Below, piece by piece: positions 8,433 to 17,210 of a DNA stretch of 64,000 nt. A model generated the notes under the pieces. It was not told the origin of the DNA, did not search any database, and worked only from the letters and a program-made list of their open reading frames with translations. Position 1 is the stretch's first letter. Every line of letters starts with the position of its first letter. The DNA comes from Roseateles amylovorans (lineage in GTDB: Bacteria > Pseudomonadota > Gammaproteobacteria > Burkholderiales > Burkholderiaceae_C), in contig NZ_CP104562.2 in the NCBI RefSeq assembly GCF_025398155.2, positions 2,914,001-2,978,000 of the forward strand. The letters are read 5' to 3'. The position numbers and the translations under genes were made by a program.

Positions 8433-9050
8433 ATGCGCGCTCCGTCTCCCCGTCCCGTGGCCGCCCTGGCCGTTGCTTCCCTGGTGAGCGCCGTGGCGTT
8501 GGCGGCCGGACTGGCGCCGAGCGCCGCGATGGCCGATGCCGCGCCGGCGAAGGCTTCTGCCAAGGCCGGCACCAAGGCCTCGGCCTGGCGCACCCTGACA
8601 CCGACCAGCTGCAAGCCGCTGAGCGCTGAAGAAGGCAAGCACATGCCGGATGCGTGGGGCCCGTACCTGGGCGCGGCACGCCGTTGCGACCTGACCCCGG
8701 CCGGCGGCCCGGCGCAGGTGTCGCTGATTTCGGTCTTTGTTGAAGACTTCTATCGCGGCAAGCCCGACAACGCCCCGTGGGAGAACTTCCCCAAGCCGAT
8801 GCTGGTCGACCGCGATTTCCGCTGCCTGGGCGGCTTGCGGGAGCTCTATCCGTACGACCAGCCGCGCGAACTCCAATTGCGGCACGGCCTGTGGAAGGCC
8901 GGTGTGCCGCAGGAAATCCGCGTCCAGGTCTCCAACCCGGCCGTCGGCGGCGATTACGCGCTGCCGGTGCTGCGCTGGGACGCCCAACAACATCTCTACC
9001 AGGCCTCCGGGCCCAAGACCGACGAGGATCCCACATGTCCGACGCCCTGA
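8433..9050 (+). CDS. secreted protein, candidate periplasmic immunity for the amidase effector
   Basis: A 205-residue protein with a plausible Sec signal peptide (basic RAPSPRP, hydrophobic VAALAVASLVSAVALAAG, likely cut after AAMADA near residue 36). The mature part has few cysteines (TSCKPLS, RRCDLTP, FRCLGG, PTCPTP). I do not recognise the family. Its 3' end overlaps the next gene by 16 bases, and that gene encodes a predicted peptidoglycan amidase. Periplasmic location plus translational coupling is what an immunity protein for a wall-degrading T6SS effector would need. That role is inferred from context only. It could instead be a structural accessory of the core operon. Confidence 0.6.
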   Translation: MRAPSPRPVAALAVASLVSAVALAAGLAPSAAMADAAPAKASAKAGTKASAWRTLTPTSCKPLSAEEGKHMPDAWGPYLGAARRCDLTPAGGPAQVSLISVFVEDFYRGKPDNAPWENFPKPMLVDRDFRCLGGLRELYPYDQPRELQLRHGLWKAGVPQEIRVQVSNPAVGGDYALPVLRWDAQQHLYQASGPKTDEDPTCPTP

Positions 9051-9550
9051 GCGCTCCCCAACAAGACGCCGTCGACAAGCTCAAGACGGCGGCCGCCGAA
9101 GCGGTCTCCAAGTACCCGGCGTCGTGCAGCCACGCCGCCTGGCATGTGATCAAGGCCTTCGTGCCGGATCAGCCCTATCGCACGGCCAATGACCTGGTCA
9201 ATGCGCTGGACCAGGACCGTCGCTGGAAGTCGGTGCCGGTGGCCGAGCTGGCCGAGCGCGCCAGCCGCGGCGAGCTGATCGTCGGCGGGCTGAAGACCAA
9301 TCCGAACGGCCATGTGATCGTGGTCTATCCGGGTCAGCCCAAGCCAGCGGGCGGTTATGCCTACACCTCGGGTGGTCGCTCGCAGACCATGCGTTCGCGC
9401 GGCATGTACGCACGGGCCATGTCCACCTCGCTGGGCGGCTGGGCCGGCGCCAAGAGCAACGGCGACAAGACCGTGTGGGATTCCTGGGCCAACGACGCCA
9501 AGTTCGCCGAAGTGAAGTTCTGGCGCCTGGACACCGCCGCAGGCCAGTGA
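9035..9550 (+). CDS. putative T6SS peptidoglycan amidase effector (Tae-like, NlpC/P60-type dyad)
   Basis: A 171-residue protein without signal peptide. A cysteine at the start of a helix (SCSHAAWHVIKAF, C31) and a histidine on a following strand (NGHVIVVYPG, H93) match the Cys/His dyad spacing of papain-fold peptidoglycan amidases such as the Tae effectors. The C-terminal half (MYARAMSTSLGGWAGAKS, VWDSWANDAKFAEVKFWRL) resembles a small lysis-type effector rather than a structural Tss protein. The ATG at 9035 follows GAGG and overlaps the upstream gene by 16 bases. It lies inside the core operon between tagJ and tssE. Family assignment rests on motif layout; I cannot say which Tae family. Confidence 0.62.
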   Translation: MSDALSAPQQDAVDKLKTAAAEAVSKYPASCSHAAWHVIKAFVPDQPYRTANDLVNALDQDRRWKSVPVAELAERASRGELIVGGLKTNPNGHVIVVYPGQPKPAGGYAYTSGGRSQTMRSRGMYARAMSTSLGGWAGAKSNGDKTVWDSWANDAKFAEVKFWRLDTAAGQ

Positions 9551-9554
9551 TCGC

Positions 9555-10049
9555 GTGAACACGATCACCCGCGATCGCCTGCAACCGGCCCTGCTGGACC
9601 GGCTGACCGATGACGACCCCTACCGCCGCGAAGAGGCGGAAGAGCGTCGGATGATGACCAAGTCGCAGCTGCGCCAGGCGGTGCTGCGCGACCTGGGCTG
9701 GCTGTTCAATGCGGTGCAGCCGCTCGGCCGCCTGATGGAGCAGCATCCGCAGGTGGGTGACAGTGTGCTGAACTTCGGCCTGCCGGCGCTGTCGGGGCAA
9801 TTGGCATCGAAGGTGGACGTCAGCCTGCTGGAGAAGACGATTCGCCAGGCCATCCTGCGCTTCGAGCCGCGCATCCTGCCGGAGTCGCTGGAGGTGCGCG
9901 CGCTGGAAGCCAGCAGCGTGCTGGACACCCACAACGTGATCGAGTTCGATATCCGCGGTCACCTCTGGGCCCAGCCGGTGCCGCTGGAGATCCTGCTGCG
10001 CACGCAGATGGATCTCGAAGCCGGCCAGGTCGAGGTGCGGGAGGCCTGA
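9555..10049 (+). CDS. tssE: T6SS baseplate protein TssE (gp25-like)
   Basis: A 164-residue gp25/lysozyme-like baseplate wedge protein that starts sheath assembly. Typical blocks are LLDRLTDDDP, the variable linker, RRMMTKSQLRQAVLRDLGWLFN, VLNFGLPALSGQ and IEFDIRGHLWAQPVPLEILLRTQMD. The initiation codon is GTG four bases after the effector stop. tssF begins three bases after its stop, so the wedge genes are translationally linked. Confidence 0.94.
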   Translation: MNTITRDRLQPALLDRLTDDDPYRREEAEERRMMTKSQLRQAVLRDLGWLFNAVQPLGRLMEQHPQVGDSVLNFGLPALSGQLASKVDVSLLEKTIRQAILRFEPRILPESLEVRALEASSVLDTHNVIEFDIRGHLWAQPVPLEILLRTQMDLEAGQVEVREA

Positions 10050-10052
10050 GCC

Positions 10053-11957
10053 ATGGACCCGCGCCTGCTGCGTCTCTACAGCGATGAACTGACCCACCTG
10101 CGCGAGGTGGGGGCCGAGTTCGCGCGCGAATTCCCCAAGATCGCTGCCCGGTTGGGCATGGAAGACAACGAGGTCGCGGACCCGTATGTCGAGCGCCTGA
10201 TGGAGGGCTTCGCCTTCCTCGCCGCCCGCGTCCAACTGAAGCTGGATGCCGAGCATCCGCGGCTGATCTCGCACCTGCTCGAATCGATCTATCCGAATTT
10301 CCTCGCGCCGGTGCCGTCGATGATGGTGGCCCGCTTTGCGGTGGACACCACCGATCCGAATCTCTCCAAGGGCTATCCGGTGCCGCGCGACAGCGTGCTG
10401 CAGTCCGGTCTGGCGCGCGGCCAGGACACCCGCTGCGAATTCCGCACCGCCCATGCGGTCACGCTCTGGCCGATCGAGCTGGTCAGCGCCCAGTACTTCA
10501 CCCATGCGCCCGATCTGCCGATGGCTCGGCTGTACGAGGCCGCCGGCCAGCGTGGCGGCCTGCGGCTGCGGCTGCGCACTGGCGGCGGTCTGACCTTCCG
10601 TCAGCTGCGGCTGGATCGGTTGCCGCTCTACCTCAGCGCGCCGGACGATGTCGCCTTCCGCCTGCACGAGCTGGTGCTGGGCCACGCCATGGGCAGCCTG
10701 GTGTACGGGGAGGGCATCGATGCCACCACCGTGTCGGCCCAGTGGCGTGCCGCGACCAGCGTGCAGCCGGTCGGTTTCGGCTCGGACGAGGCGCTGCTGC
10801 CCGAAGCCCACCGGTCGTTCTCCGGATGCCGGCTGCTGCAGGAAGCCGCCGCCATGCCGCGCCGCTTCCTGTTCTTCGAGATCACCGACCTGGCCGACCG
10901 GCTCGCCCGCATCGATGCCCAGGAGGTCGACCTGGTGCTGTTCTTCGACCGCGGCGATGCGGCGCTGGAAGCCCTGGTCGATGTGAACAGCCTGGCGCTG
11001 CACTGCACCCCGGCCATCAACCTGTTCCCGAAGCGGCTGGATCGCATCCAGCTCGGCCCGGGCAGCTGGGAATATCACGTGGTGCCGGACCGCACCCGGC
11101 CGATGGACTTCGAAGTCCACAGCCTGCAGTCGGTGATCGGCTACGGGGCCGGCCAGATCGGACAACAGAGCTTCTGGCCGCTCTATGCCACCTATCACGA
11201 GGCCCCGTCCGACACGCCCGGCTTCTACACCGCGCGGCGCGAACCGCGGCTGATGTCCTCGCGCCAGAAGGACCAGGGTCCGCGCACCGCCTATATCGGC
11301 GACGAGGTGTTCCTCTCGTTGGTTGATCCGCGACAGGCGCCGTATCGCGAAGACATCCGGCAGCTGTCGGTGTCGGCGTTGGTCACCAACCGCGACCTGC
11401 CGATGCTGCTGCCCCACAACGGCAGCGGCGGCGCCGGGGCCTGGCGACTGGATGCGGCGGGCCCGGTGCTGCGGGTCGATTCGATGCATGGCCCGACGCG
11501 TCCGGTCAGTCGCCAGCCGGCGGGTGATCCGGGCTGGAGCCTGGTCGGCCTGCTGACCCTCAACCAGTTGCCCTGGGCCGATGAAGCCCCCGCGCAGGCC
11601 GCAGCCACGCTGCGCCGCCTGCTGCTGCTCTATGGGCCGCCGGGTGATGCGGCCTGGCAGCGGCAGGTCGACGGGGTGCGCACCGTGGTGGCGAAATCGG
11701 TCGTGCGTCGTCTGCCGTTTGGTGGACCGCTGACCTTCGGCACCGGCTCGGAGATCGATCTGGAACTGGACGAACTGGCCTTCCAGGGGCACAGCGCCTT
11801 CCTGTTCGCCAGCGTGCTGGAGCGCTACTTCGCTCGGCATGCGGCGATCAACACCTTCACCCAGCTGAGCCTGCGCACCACCCAGCGCGGGCCGATCAAG
11901 CGGTGGCCGCCGCGCGTCGGGGGGCAGGACGATGTGACCACGGAGCGCCAGCCGTGA
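10053..11957 (+). CDS. tssF: T6SS baseplate protein TssF (ImpG/VasA)
   Basis: A 634-residue TssF of normal length, part of the TssE-F-G-K wedge that surrounds the VgrG hub. Diagnostic segments are MDPRLLRLYSDELTHLRE, EFPKIAARLGM, PYVERLMEGFAFLAARVQLK, LLESIYPNFLAPVPSM near the N-terminus and EIDLELDELAFQGHSAFLFA, VLERYFARHAAINTFTQL at the C-terminus. Its stop codon overlaps the GTG start of tssG (GTGA). Confidence 0.96.
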   Translation: MDPRLLRLYSDELTHLREVGAEFAREFPKIAARLGMEDNEVADPYVERLMEGFAFLAARVQLKLDAEHPRLISHLLESIYPNFLAPVPSMMVARFAVDTTDPNLSKGYPVPRDSVLQSGLARGQDTRCEFRTAHAVTLWPIELVSAQYFTHAPDLPMARLYEAAGQRGGLRLRLRTGGGLTFRQLRLDRLPLYLSAPDDVAFRLHELVLGHAMGSLVYGEGIDATTVSAQWRAATSVQPVGFGSDEALLPEAHRSFSGCRLLQEAAAMPRRFLFFEITDLADRLARIDAQEVDLVLFFDRGDAALEALVDVNSLALHCTPAINLFPKRLDRIQLGPGSWEYHVVPDRTRPMDFEVHSLQSVIGYGAGQIGQQSFWPLYATYHEAPSDTPGFYTARREPRLMSSRQKDQGPRTAYIGDEVFLSLVDPRQAPYREDIRQLSVSALVTNRDLPMLLPHNGSGGAGAWRLDAAGPVLRVDSMHGPTRPVSRQPAGDPGWSLVGLLTLNQLPWADEAPAQAAATLRRLLLLYGPPGDAAWQRQVDGVRTVVAKSVVRRLPFGGPLTFGTGSEIDLELDELAFQGHSAFLFASVLERYFARHAAINTFTQLSLRTTQRGPIKRWPPRVGGQDDVTTERQP

Positions 11958-13243
11958 GCGCGAGCGGGGCCGCTTCCGGACCGGGGCCGATGCCGCCGTC
12001 CGCAGCGGCAACGGCCGTGGCGCCCGGCGGCGCAGGCAAGGCGCCCGGTGGAGCCGTGGGCGCGGCGGCTGCGTCTGCCTCTACCGCCGCTTTTGTGGCT
12101 GCGTCGATGGCCGGCACCAAGGCGGCGCAGGCGGCTGCGCTGCAGGACCTGTTCGCCCGGGTGGAGGCCGCGCCCTGGGCGCATGACTTCTTTGCGTTGC
12201 TGCGCCGCGTGGAGGGCTTGACCCCGGACGCACCGCGCCTGGGCCGCGGCGCCCGGCCGTCGCAGGAGGCCATCCGCTTGGGCGAGGAGCCTGAGCTGGA
12301 CTTCGCGCCGGCCGCGCTGGCCAGTCTCACCACCGGCAAGGGACCGGCGCCCCGTCTGGGCGTGCGTTTCTTCGGGCTGCTGGGGCCGCAGGGGCCGATG
12401 CCGCTGCATCTGACCGAATATGCGCGGGAGCGATTGCATCAGCGCGGCGATCCGACGCTGACCCGATTCCTTGACGTCTTCCATCACCGGCTGCTGCTGT
12501 TCTTCTATCGCGCCTGGGCGCAGTCCCAGCCCGCGGTGCAGCATGACCGGCCGGAGAGCGACCGTTATGCGGCCTGGCTGGGCGCGGCGGTCGGCCTGGA
12601 TGGGCGGCTTCGTCCGCAGGACTCGCTGCCGCAGACGGCGCGGCTGTTCAATGCCGGCCTGATGGGCGGGCAGGCTCGCCACCCGGAAGGCCTGGCCAAG
12701 ATCCTGTCCCAGCACTTCGGTGTGCCGGTGCGCATCGAGCAGCATGTGCCGCACTGGTTGCCGGTGGAAGACAGCGAGCGCACCCGGCTCGGCCATGCGC
12801 GCAACCGGCGCGAGCGCATCGGCGCCACGCCGGCGGCCTTGGGCCGCAACACCAGCATCGGCAACAAGGCCTGGGACCGGCAGTTCCGGTTCCGCGTCGT
12901 GCTGGGGCCGCTGTCGCGCGAGAAGTACGAGCAATTCCTGCCGGATGGCTCCGCCTGGCGGCCGCTCAACGACTGGATCCGCCAGTACGTGGGCCACGGC
13001 CTGTGGTGGGAGATCCGCCCGCTGCTGCGGCGCGAGGCCGTGCCGGCCGCCGCCCTGGGTCGCCATGTGCGACTGGGCTACACCTCTTGGGCCGGTCGCA
13101 CCGGACACGGCCCGCAACGATACGACCGGGGCGACCTGCGCCTGCGGCCGGACCATCTGCCCAGGACGACGCCCGCCGCCGCTCCCCAGGCAGGCGGTGC
13201 CGGCGGCGCGCAGCCACGCCCCTCACAGGGAGCAAGACCATGA
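11954..13243 (+). CDS. tssG: T6SS baseplate protein TssG (ImpH/VasB)
   Basis: TssG of 429 residues when started at the GTG at 11954, which overlaps the tssF stop and follows a GGAG. The first 55 or so residues are an alanine/glycine-rich low-complexity extension; the conserved region begins at about APWAHDFFALLRRVEG. Further landmarks are PRLGRGARPSQEAIRLGEEP, VRFFGLLGPQGPMPLHLTEY and the C-terminal LGRHVRLGYTSWAG. A longer frame from 11903 lies inside tssF and is not preferred. The stop overlaps the clpV ATG. Confidence 0.93.
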   Translation: MSASGAASGPGPMPPSAAATAVAPGGAGKAPGGAVGAAAASASTAAFVAASMAGTKAAQAAALQDLFARVEAAPWAHDFFALLRRVEGLTPDAPRLGRGARPSQEAIRLGEEPELDFAPAALASLTTGKGPAPRLGVRFFGLLGPQGPMPLHLTEYARERLHQRGDPTLTRFLDVFHHRLLLFFYRAWAQSQPAVQHDRPESDRYAAWLGAAVGLDGRLRPQDSLPQTARLFNAGLMGGQARHPEGLAKILSQHFGVPVRIEQHVPHWLPVEDSERTRLGHARNRRERIGATPAALGRNTSIGNKAWDRQFRFRVVLGPLSREKYEQFLPDGSAWRPLNDWIRQYVGHGLWWEIRPLLRREAVPAAALGRHVRLGYTSWAGRTGHGPQRYDRGDLRLRPDHLPRTTPAAAPQAGGAGGAQPRPSQGARP

Positions 13244-15891
13244 GCGAAATCTCGCGCACCAGCCTGTTCGGCAAACTCAATCCGCTGGCCTACAAGGCCA
13301 TCGAAGGCGCCACCGTCTTCTGCAAGCTGCGCGGCAATCCGTATGTGGAGCTGCAGCACTGGCTCTATCAGATCCTCAACACGCCGGACTCGGACGTGCA
13401 CCGCATCGTCAAGCAGTACGGCCTGGATGCGGCCCAGCTGTCGGCCGACCTGATGGCCTCGCTGGACCGGCTGCCGCGCGGCGCGAGCTCGGTCACCGAC
13501 CTGTCGAGCTGGGTGGAGAACGCGGTGGAGCGCGGCTGGGTCTACGGCTCGCTGATGTTCGGCGACACGCAAGTGCGCACCGGTCACCTGATCGTCGGCC
13601 TGCTGAAGACGGCCTCGATGCGCAATGCGCTGCTGGGCATCTCCAAGCAGTTCGAACGGGTGAATGTCGACGACCTGAGCGAGAACTTCCTGCGCCTGCT
13701 CGAAGGCTCGCCGGAGGCGGCGATGCGGGCCGCCGAGCCCGGCGCCGCGCCCGGCGATGCCAGCGGCGCGATCGCGCCTGCGGCCATGGGCAAGCAGGAG
13801 GCGCTCAAGCGCTTTGCGGTGGACCTGACCGAGCGCGCTCGCAACGGCGAGATCGATCCGGTGGCCGGCCGGGATGAGGAGATCCGCCAGATCGTCGACA
13901 TCCTGATGCGCCGTCGCCAGAACAACCCGATCCTCACCGGCGAGGCCGGCGTCGGCAAGACTGCGGTGGTGGAGGGCTTTGCCTTGCGCCTGGCGCAGGG
14001 CGATGTGCCGCCGCAGCTCAAGGATGTGTCGCTCTACATGCTGGACATCGGCCTGCTGCAGGCCGGCGCCAGCATGAAGGGCGAGTTCGAGAACCGCCTG
14101 CGCGGCGTGATCGACGAGGTGCAGGCCTCCCCGAAACCCATCATCCTCTTCATCGACGAAGCCCACACCCTGATCGGCGCCGGTGGCGCGGCCGGCACCG
14201 GCGATGCGGCCAATCTGCTCAAGCCGGCCCTGGCGCGCGGCAAGCTGCGCACCATTGCCGCGACGACCTGGGCCGAATACAAGAAGCACATCGAGAAGGA
14301 TCCGGCGCTCACCCGTCGCTTCCAGGTGGTGCAGGTGCCCGAACCCGATGAGGCCAAGGCGGTGCTGATGCTGCGCGGTGTCGCGTCGATCCTGGAGAAG
14401 CACCACCGGGTGGCGCTGCTGGACGAGGGCATCGAGGCCGCAGTGCGGCTGTCGCATCGCTACATCCCGGCCCGCCAGTTGCCCGACAAGGCGGTGAGCC
14501 TGCTGGACACTGCCTGCGCCCGGGTCGCGGTGAGCCAGCATGCGACGCCGGCCGAGCTCGAGGACTGCCTGCGCCGCATCCAGGCACTGGACGTCGAGCG
14601 CGAGATCATCGGCCGCGAAGCCGCCATCGGCCTCGATGTGGGCGATCGGCAGCGCCGCGTCGCCACCGAGCTGGATGAGGCCCAGACCCGTCGCGCCCAG
14701 CTCGAGGAGCGGCATGCGAAGGAGAAGGCGCTGGTCGACCGCGTGCTGGCGCTGCATGCGCTGCTGCGCAAGTCGGGTGAGGGCGCGCCTTCGGATGACG
14801 AGCGTGTGACCCTGCTGGCCGAGCTGCAGGACCTGCGTCGCCAACTCGCCGAGCTGCAGGGCGATGCGCCGCTGATTTTGCCGACGGTGGACGAGCAGGC
14901 GGTGGCGGCCGTGGTTCAGGACTGGACCGGGATTCCGGTCGGTCGCATGGTCCGCAATGAACTGCAGGCGGTGCTGCAACTGGCGGAGACGCTGAATCAG
15001 CGCGTGGTCGGTCAGCGGCATGCGCTGGACATGATCGCGCGCCGGATCGAGGTGTCGCGCGCCCGGCTGGACAACCCCAACAAGCCGATCGGCGTGTTCA
15101 TGCTGGCGGGCACCTCCGGTGTCGGCAAGACCGAGACGGCGCTGGCCCTGGCCGAGGCGCTGTACGGCGGCGAGCAGAACGTCATCACCATCAACATGAG
15201 TGAGTTCCAGGAGGCGCACACCGTCTCCACGCTCAAGGGCTCGCCCCCCGGTTACGTGGGCTACGGCGAGGGCGGCGTGCTGACCGAGGCGGTGCGTCGC
15301 CGGCCCTACAGCGTGGTGCTGCTGGACGAAGTGGAAAAGGCCCACCCGGATGTGCACGAGCTGTTCTTCCAGGTCTTCGACAAGGGCTGGATGGAGGATG
15401 GCGAGGGCCGCTACATCGACTTCAAGAACACCATCATCTTGCTGACCAGCAATGCGGGCAGCGACCTGATCATGAAGCTGTGCGCCGACCCCGAGCTGAT
15501 GCCCGAGCCCGAAGGCATTGCCAAGGCGCTGCGCGAGCCGCTGCTGAAGATCTTCCCGGCGGCGCTGCTGGGTCGTCTGGTGACGATTCCCTACTATCCG
15601 CTCAACGAGGAGATGCTGGGCCAGATCGTCCGCCTGCAGCTGGGCCGCATCCAGCGGCGCGTCAGCGAGAACCTGGGCGTGCCGTTCAGTTTCGACGACG
15701 ACGTGGTCAAGCTGGTCATCAGCCGCTGCAACGAAGTGGAGAGCGGCGGCCGGGTCATCGACGCCATCCTCACCAATACCGTGCTGCCGCGCATCAGCCG
15801 CGAATACCTGACGCGTCTGACCGAGGGCCATTCGATTGAGCGTGTGGCGCTGGCGGTCAAGGATGGGGATTTCGAGTACGTGTTCGACTGA
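13240..15891 (+). CDS. clpV: T6SS sheath-recycling ATPase ClpV (TssH)
   Basis: An 883-residue AAA+ disaggregase that extracts TssC from contracted sheaths. It has a Clp N-domain (about residues 1-165), a first AAA module with Walker A GEAGVGKT (about 234-241) and Walker B ILFIDEAHT, a middle domain, and a second AAA module with Walker A GTSGVGKT (about 624-631) and Walker B VVLLDEVEKA. The start SEISRTSLFGKLNPLAYKAI is typical of ClpV rather than ClpB. The ATG overlaps the tssG stop (ATGA). It is the last clearly conserved core gene of the operon. Confidence 0.97.
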   Translation: MSEISRTSLFGKLNPLAYKAIEGATVFCKLRGNPYVELQHWLYQILNTPDSDVHRIVKQYGLDAAQLSADLMASLDRLPRGASSVTDLSSWVENAVERGWVYGSLMFGDTQVRTGHLIVGLLKTASMRNALLGISKQFERVNVDDLSENFLRLLEGSPEAAMRAAEPGAAPGDASGAIAPAAMGKQEALKRFAVDLTERARNGEIDPVAGRDEEIRQIVDILMRRRQNNPILTGEAGVGKTAVVEGFALRLAQGDVPPQLKDVSLYMLDIGLLQAGASMKGEFENRLRGVIDEVQASPKPIILFIDEAHTLIGAGGAAGTGDAANLLKPALARGKLRTIAATTWAEYKKHIEKDPALTRRFQVVQVPEPDEAKAVLMLRGVASILEKHHRVALLDEGIEAAVRLSHRYIPARQLPDKAVSLLDTACARVAVSQHATPAELEDCLRRIQALDVEREIIGREAAIGLDVGDRQRRVATELDEAQTRRAQLEERHAKEKALVDRVLALHALLRKSGEGAPSDDERVTLLAELQDLRRQLAELQGDAPLILPTVDEQAVAAVVQDWTGIPVGRMVRNELQAVLQLAETLNQRVVGQRHALDMIARRIEVSRARLDNPNKPIGVFMLAGTSGVGKTETALALAEALYGGEQNVITINMSEFQEAHTVSTLKGSPPGYVGYGEGGVLTEAVRRRPYSVVLLDEVEKAHPDVHELFFQVFDKGWMEDGEGRYIDFKNTIILLTSNAGSDLIMKLCADPELMPEPEGIAKALREPLLKIFPAALLGRLVTIPYYPLNEEMLGQIVRLQLGRIQRRVSENLGVPFSFDDDVVKLVISRCNEVESGGRVIDAILTNTVLPRISREYLTRLTEGHSIERVALAVKDGDFEYVFD

Positions 15892-15902
15892 AGGTTGGAG
15901 CG

Positions 15903-16475
15903 ATGATGGTGGGGGGCGACGCAGGGCGTCGTCTCGCGGACCACGCCGCATGTTGCGGTCGTTCGCGTTGGGAAGACGGAAACAAGAAGATCGTGTGGTC
16001 CGATTTCAGAGCCCGCTTCGCGCGGGCGCTTCGTCGTGGGCAGGCTGGCGGCCGTGAAGCCGGGCGCGGCGGTGCGCCGACGTCAGCCGCTGCGCAGCCG
16101 CCCCTGCGGGAAACGCCAGCCCAGCGGGCGCGTGCCTGGCGAGCCCTTTCCACCTTGTTCCTGGACACCGAGCTGGACGATGACGACATCACCGCCATCG
16201 CCCGTGAACTCCGGCTGACCGGCTTCGGCGCCGCCGAGCTGCAGCGTGTCTACGAGGAAGAGGTGGCTCCGGTCTGCTGGCGCAATCTCACCGTGCTGCC
16301 CGGCGGTGCCTGGGCCGCCTTTGACGACGAGTGGCTGATCACCAGCATCCAGGGGCGACTGGACCGGCTGCAGTCACGACCGATGCATCCGACCGCGCGC
16401 AAGCTGCGGATCCGCTGGTGGACCAGATCCACCCGCAAGGATTGGTTGCGGGTGCGGGATCGGTTGAGGATCTGA
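15903..16475 (+). CDS. hypothetical protein, possible DUF7079-like domain
   Basis: A frame of 190 residues starting 11 bases after clpV. The conserved-looking part is the C-terminal 120 residues (ALSTLFLDTELDDDDITAIA, VYEEEVAPVCWRNLTVLPGG, WAAFDDEWLITSIQGRL), which resembles the DUF7079 family as I remember it. The first 70 residues are arginine/alanine-rich and may not be translated; GTG codons near 15993 offer a shorter start. There is no signal peptide. It reads on from clpV and is followed after 3 bases by another hypothetical, so both are probably in the T6SS operon. Function unknown. Confidence 0.6.
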   Translation: MMVGGDAGRRLADHAACCGRSRWEDGNKKIVWSDFRARFARALRRGQAGGREAGRGGAPTSAAAQPPLRETPAQRARAWRALSTLFLDTELDDDDITAIARELRLTGFGAAELQRVYEEEVAPVCWRNLTVLPGGAWAAFDDEWLITSIQGRLDRLQSRPMHPTARKLRIRWWTRSTRKDWLRVRDRLRI

Positions 16476-16478
16476 ACC

Positions 16479-16946
16479 ATGTCGGTTCGCGGACGCCGGG
16501 GTGCCCTCGGCCCTTCCACCGCGCCGCATGCGAGCTGGAGCCGGTTTCCGTCGGCGGGCGAGCTTCGGTTCCGGTGCTCATTGAACTGGCAGTCGATGTC
16601 CGAAGCGGACGCGGCGACCTTGGCCGGTTCGTTCGCGGTGGAGATCCGTGCCCGTCGCCAAGATCCGATGGGGGCGAGGGACTGGATCTGGCTGGTGTAT
16701 CGGCTGCCTGACGGTCTCCGCCAAGTCCTGCTCGAGGAGCTCGATCAGGGAAACCTGTTGGTGGAAATCGGAGAATCCTCCTGGCCCAGCCCCCGAAGCA
16801 TCGTGGGGACGCTGCGTGATCGTTTCCACGGACAGGGCCGGCGCTGGCCTGAGGGCGTGGTGTGGCACGAGGTGAATGACCCGCGTCAATGGCGCGAGGA
16901 CGTGGCCGAGACCCGGGACGGGCAGGAGTTCCTGCTGATGACCTGA
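16479..16946 (+). CDS. hypothetical protein at the end of the core operon
   Basis: A 155-residue soluble protein that I do not recognise. It is rich in tryptophan and arginine (DWIWLVYRLPDGLRQ, LLVEIGESSWPSPRSIVGTL, WPEGVVWHEVNDPRQWREDV) and has no membrane segment or signal peptide. It starts three bases after the preceding stop. Codon usage matches the GC-rich core genes, so it is likely a native member of the operon rather than an insertion. A 264-base interval with the T6SS motif follows before vgrG1. Confidence 0.6.
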   Translation: MSVRGRRGALGPSTAPHASWSRFPSAGELRFRCSLNWQSMSEADAATLAGSFAVEIRARRQDPMGARDWIWLVYRLPDGLRQVLLEELDQGNLLVEIGESSWPSPRSIVGTLRDRFHGQGRRWPEGVVWHEVNDPRQWREDVAETRDGQEFLLMT

Positions 16947-17141
16947 CGCCGCGGGGCGGCCGTTTCAGCCTGCTCTTCAGCGGGCGGTTGCAGACGCGAT
17001 CCGGGGTGGGCGAGGGCGCTGACGGTGGGTGTCACAGGTCGCCGGGGTGGCGCGCTGGGGCTGCTCTGAGGTTTCATGGCTGTAACGATTTGCAAGGCCC
17101 CCCTGAAATGGCGGGGGTCGATCGGGTCCCGGACGGCCGAA

Positions 17142-17184
17142 GTGACTTTCGACAATTCCCGGTGACAGGGCTTGCCCCTAGTCT
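17142..17184 (+). promoter_or_regulatory. T6SS promoter motif upstream of vgrG1
   Basis: GTGACTTTCG at 17142-17151, then -10-like TAGTCT at 17179-17184, the same 38-base offset as before tssA and vgrG2. The vgrG1 ATG is 27 bases after the hexamer. Confidence 0.58.
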
Positions 17185-17210
17185 GAGGGCTGGACGATCA
17201 GGCCTTGCCC

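Noticed and set aside
9198..12011. 937-codon reverse-strand frame opposite tssE, tssF and part of the amidase gene
   Set aside because: Composition is typical of antisense GC-rich codons, and it spans several verified genes.
13078..15951. 957-codon reverse-strand frame opposite clpV
   Set aside because: ClpV on the forward strand has all Walker motifs; the reverse frame has no recognisable domain.
17162..17176. possible sigma-54 (-24/-12) promoter before vgrG1
   Set aside because: GG and GC elements are present, but the distance is one base off the required spacing, and the other motif sites have nothing similar.
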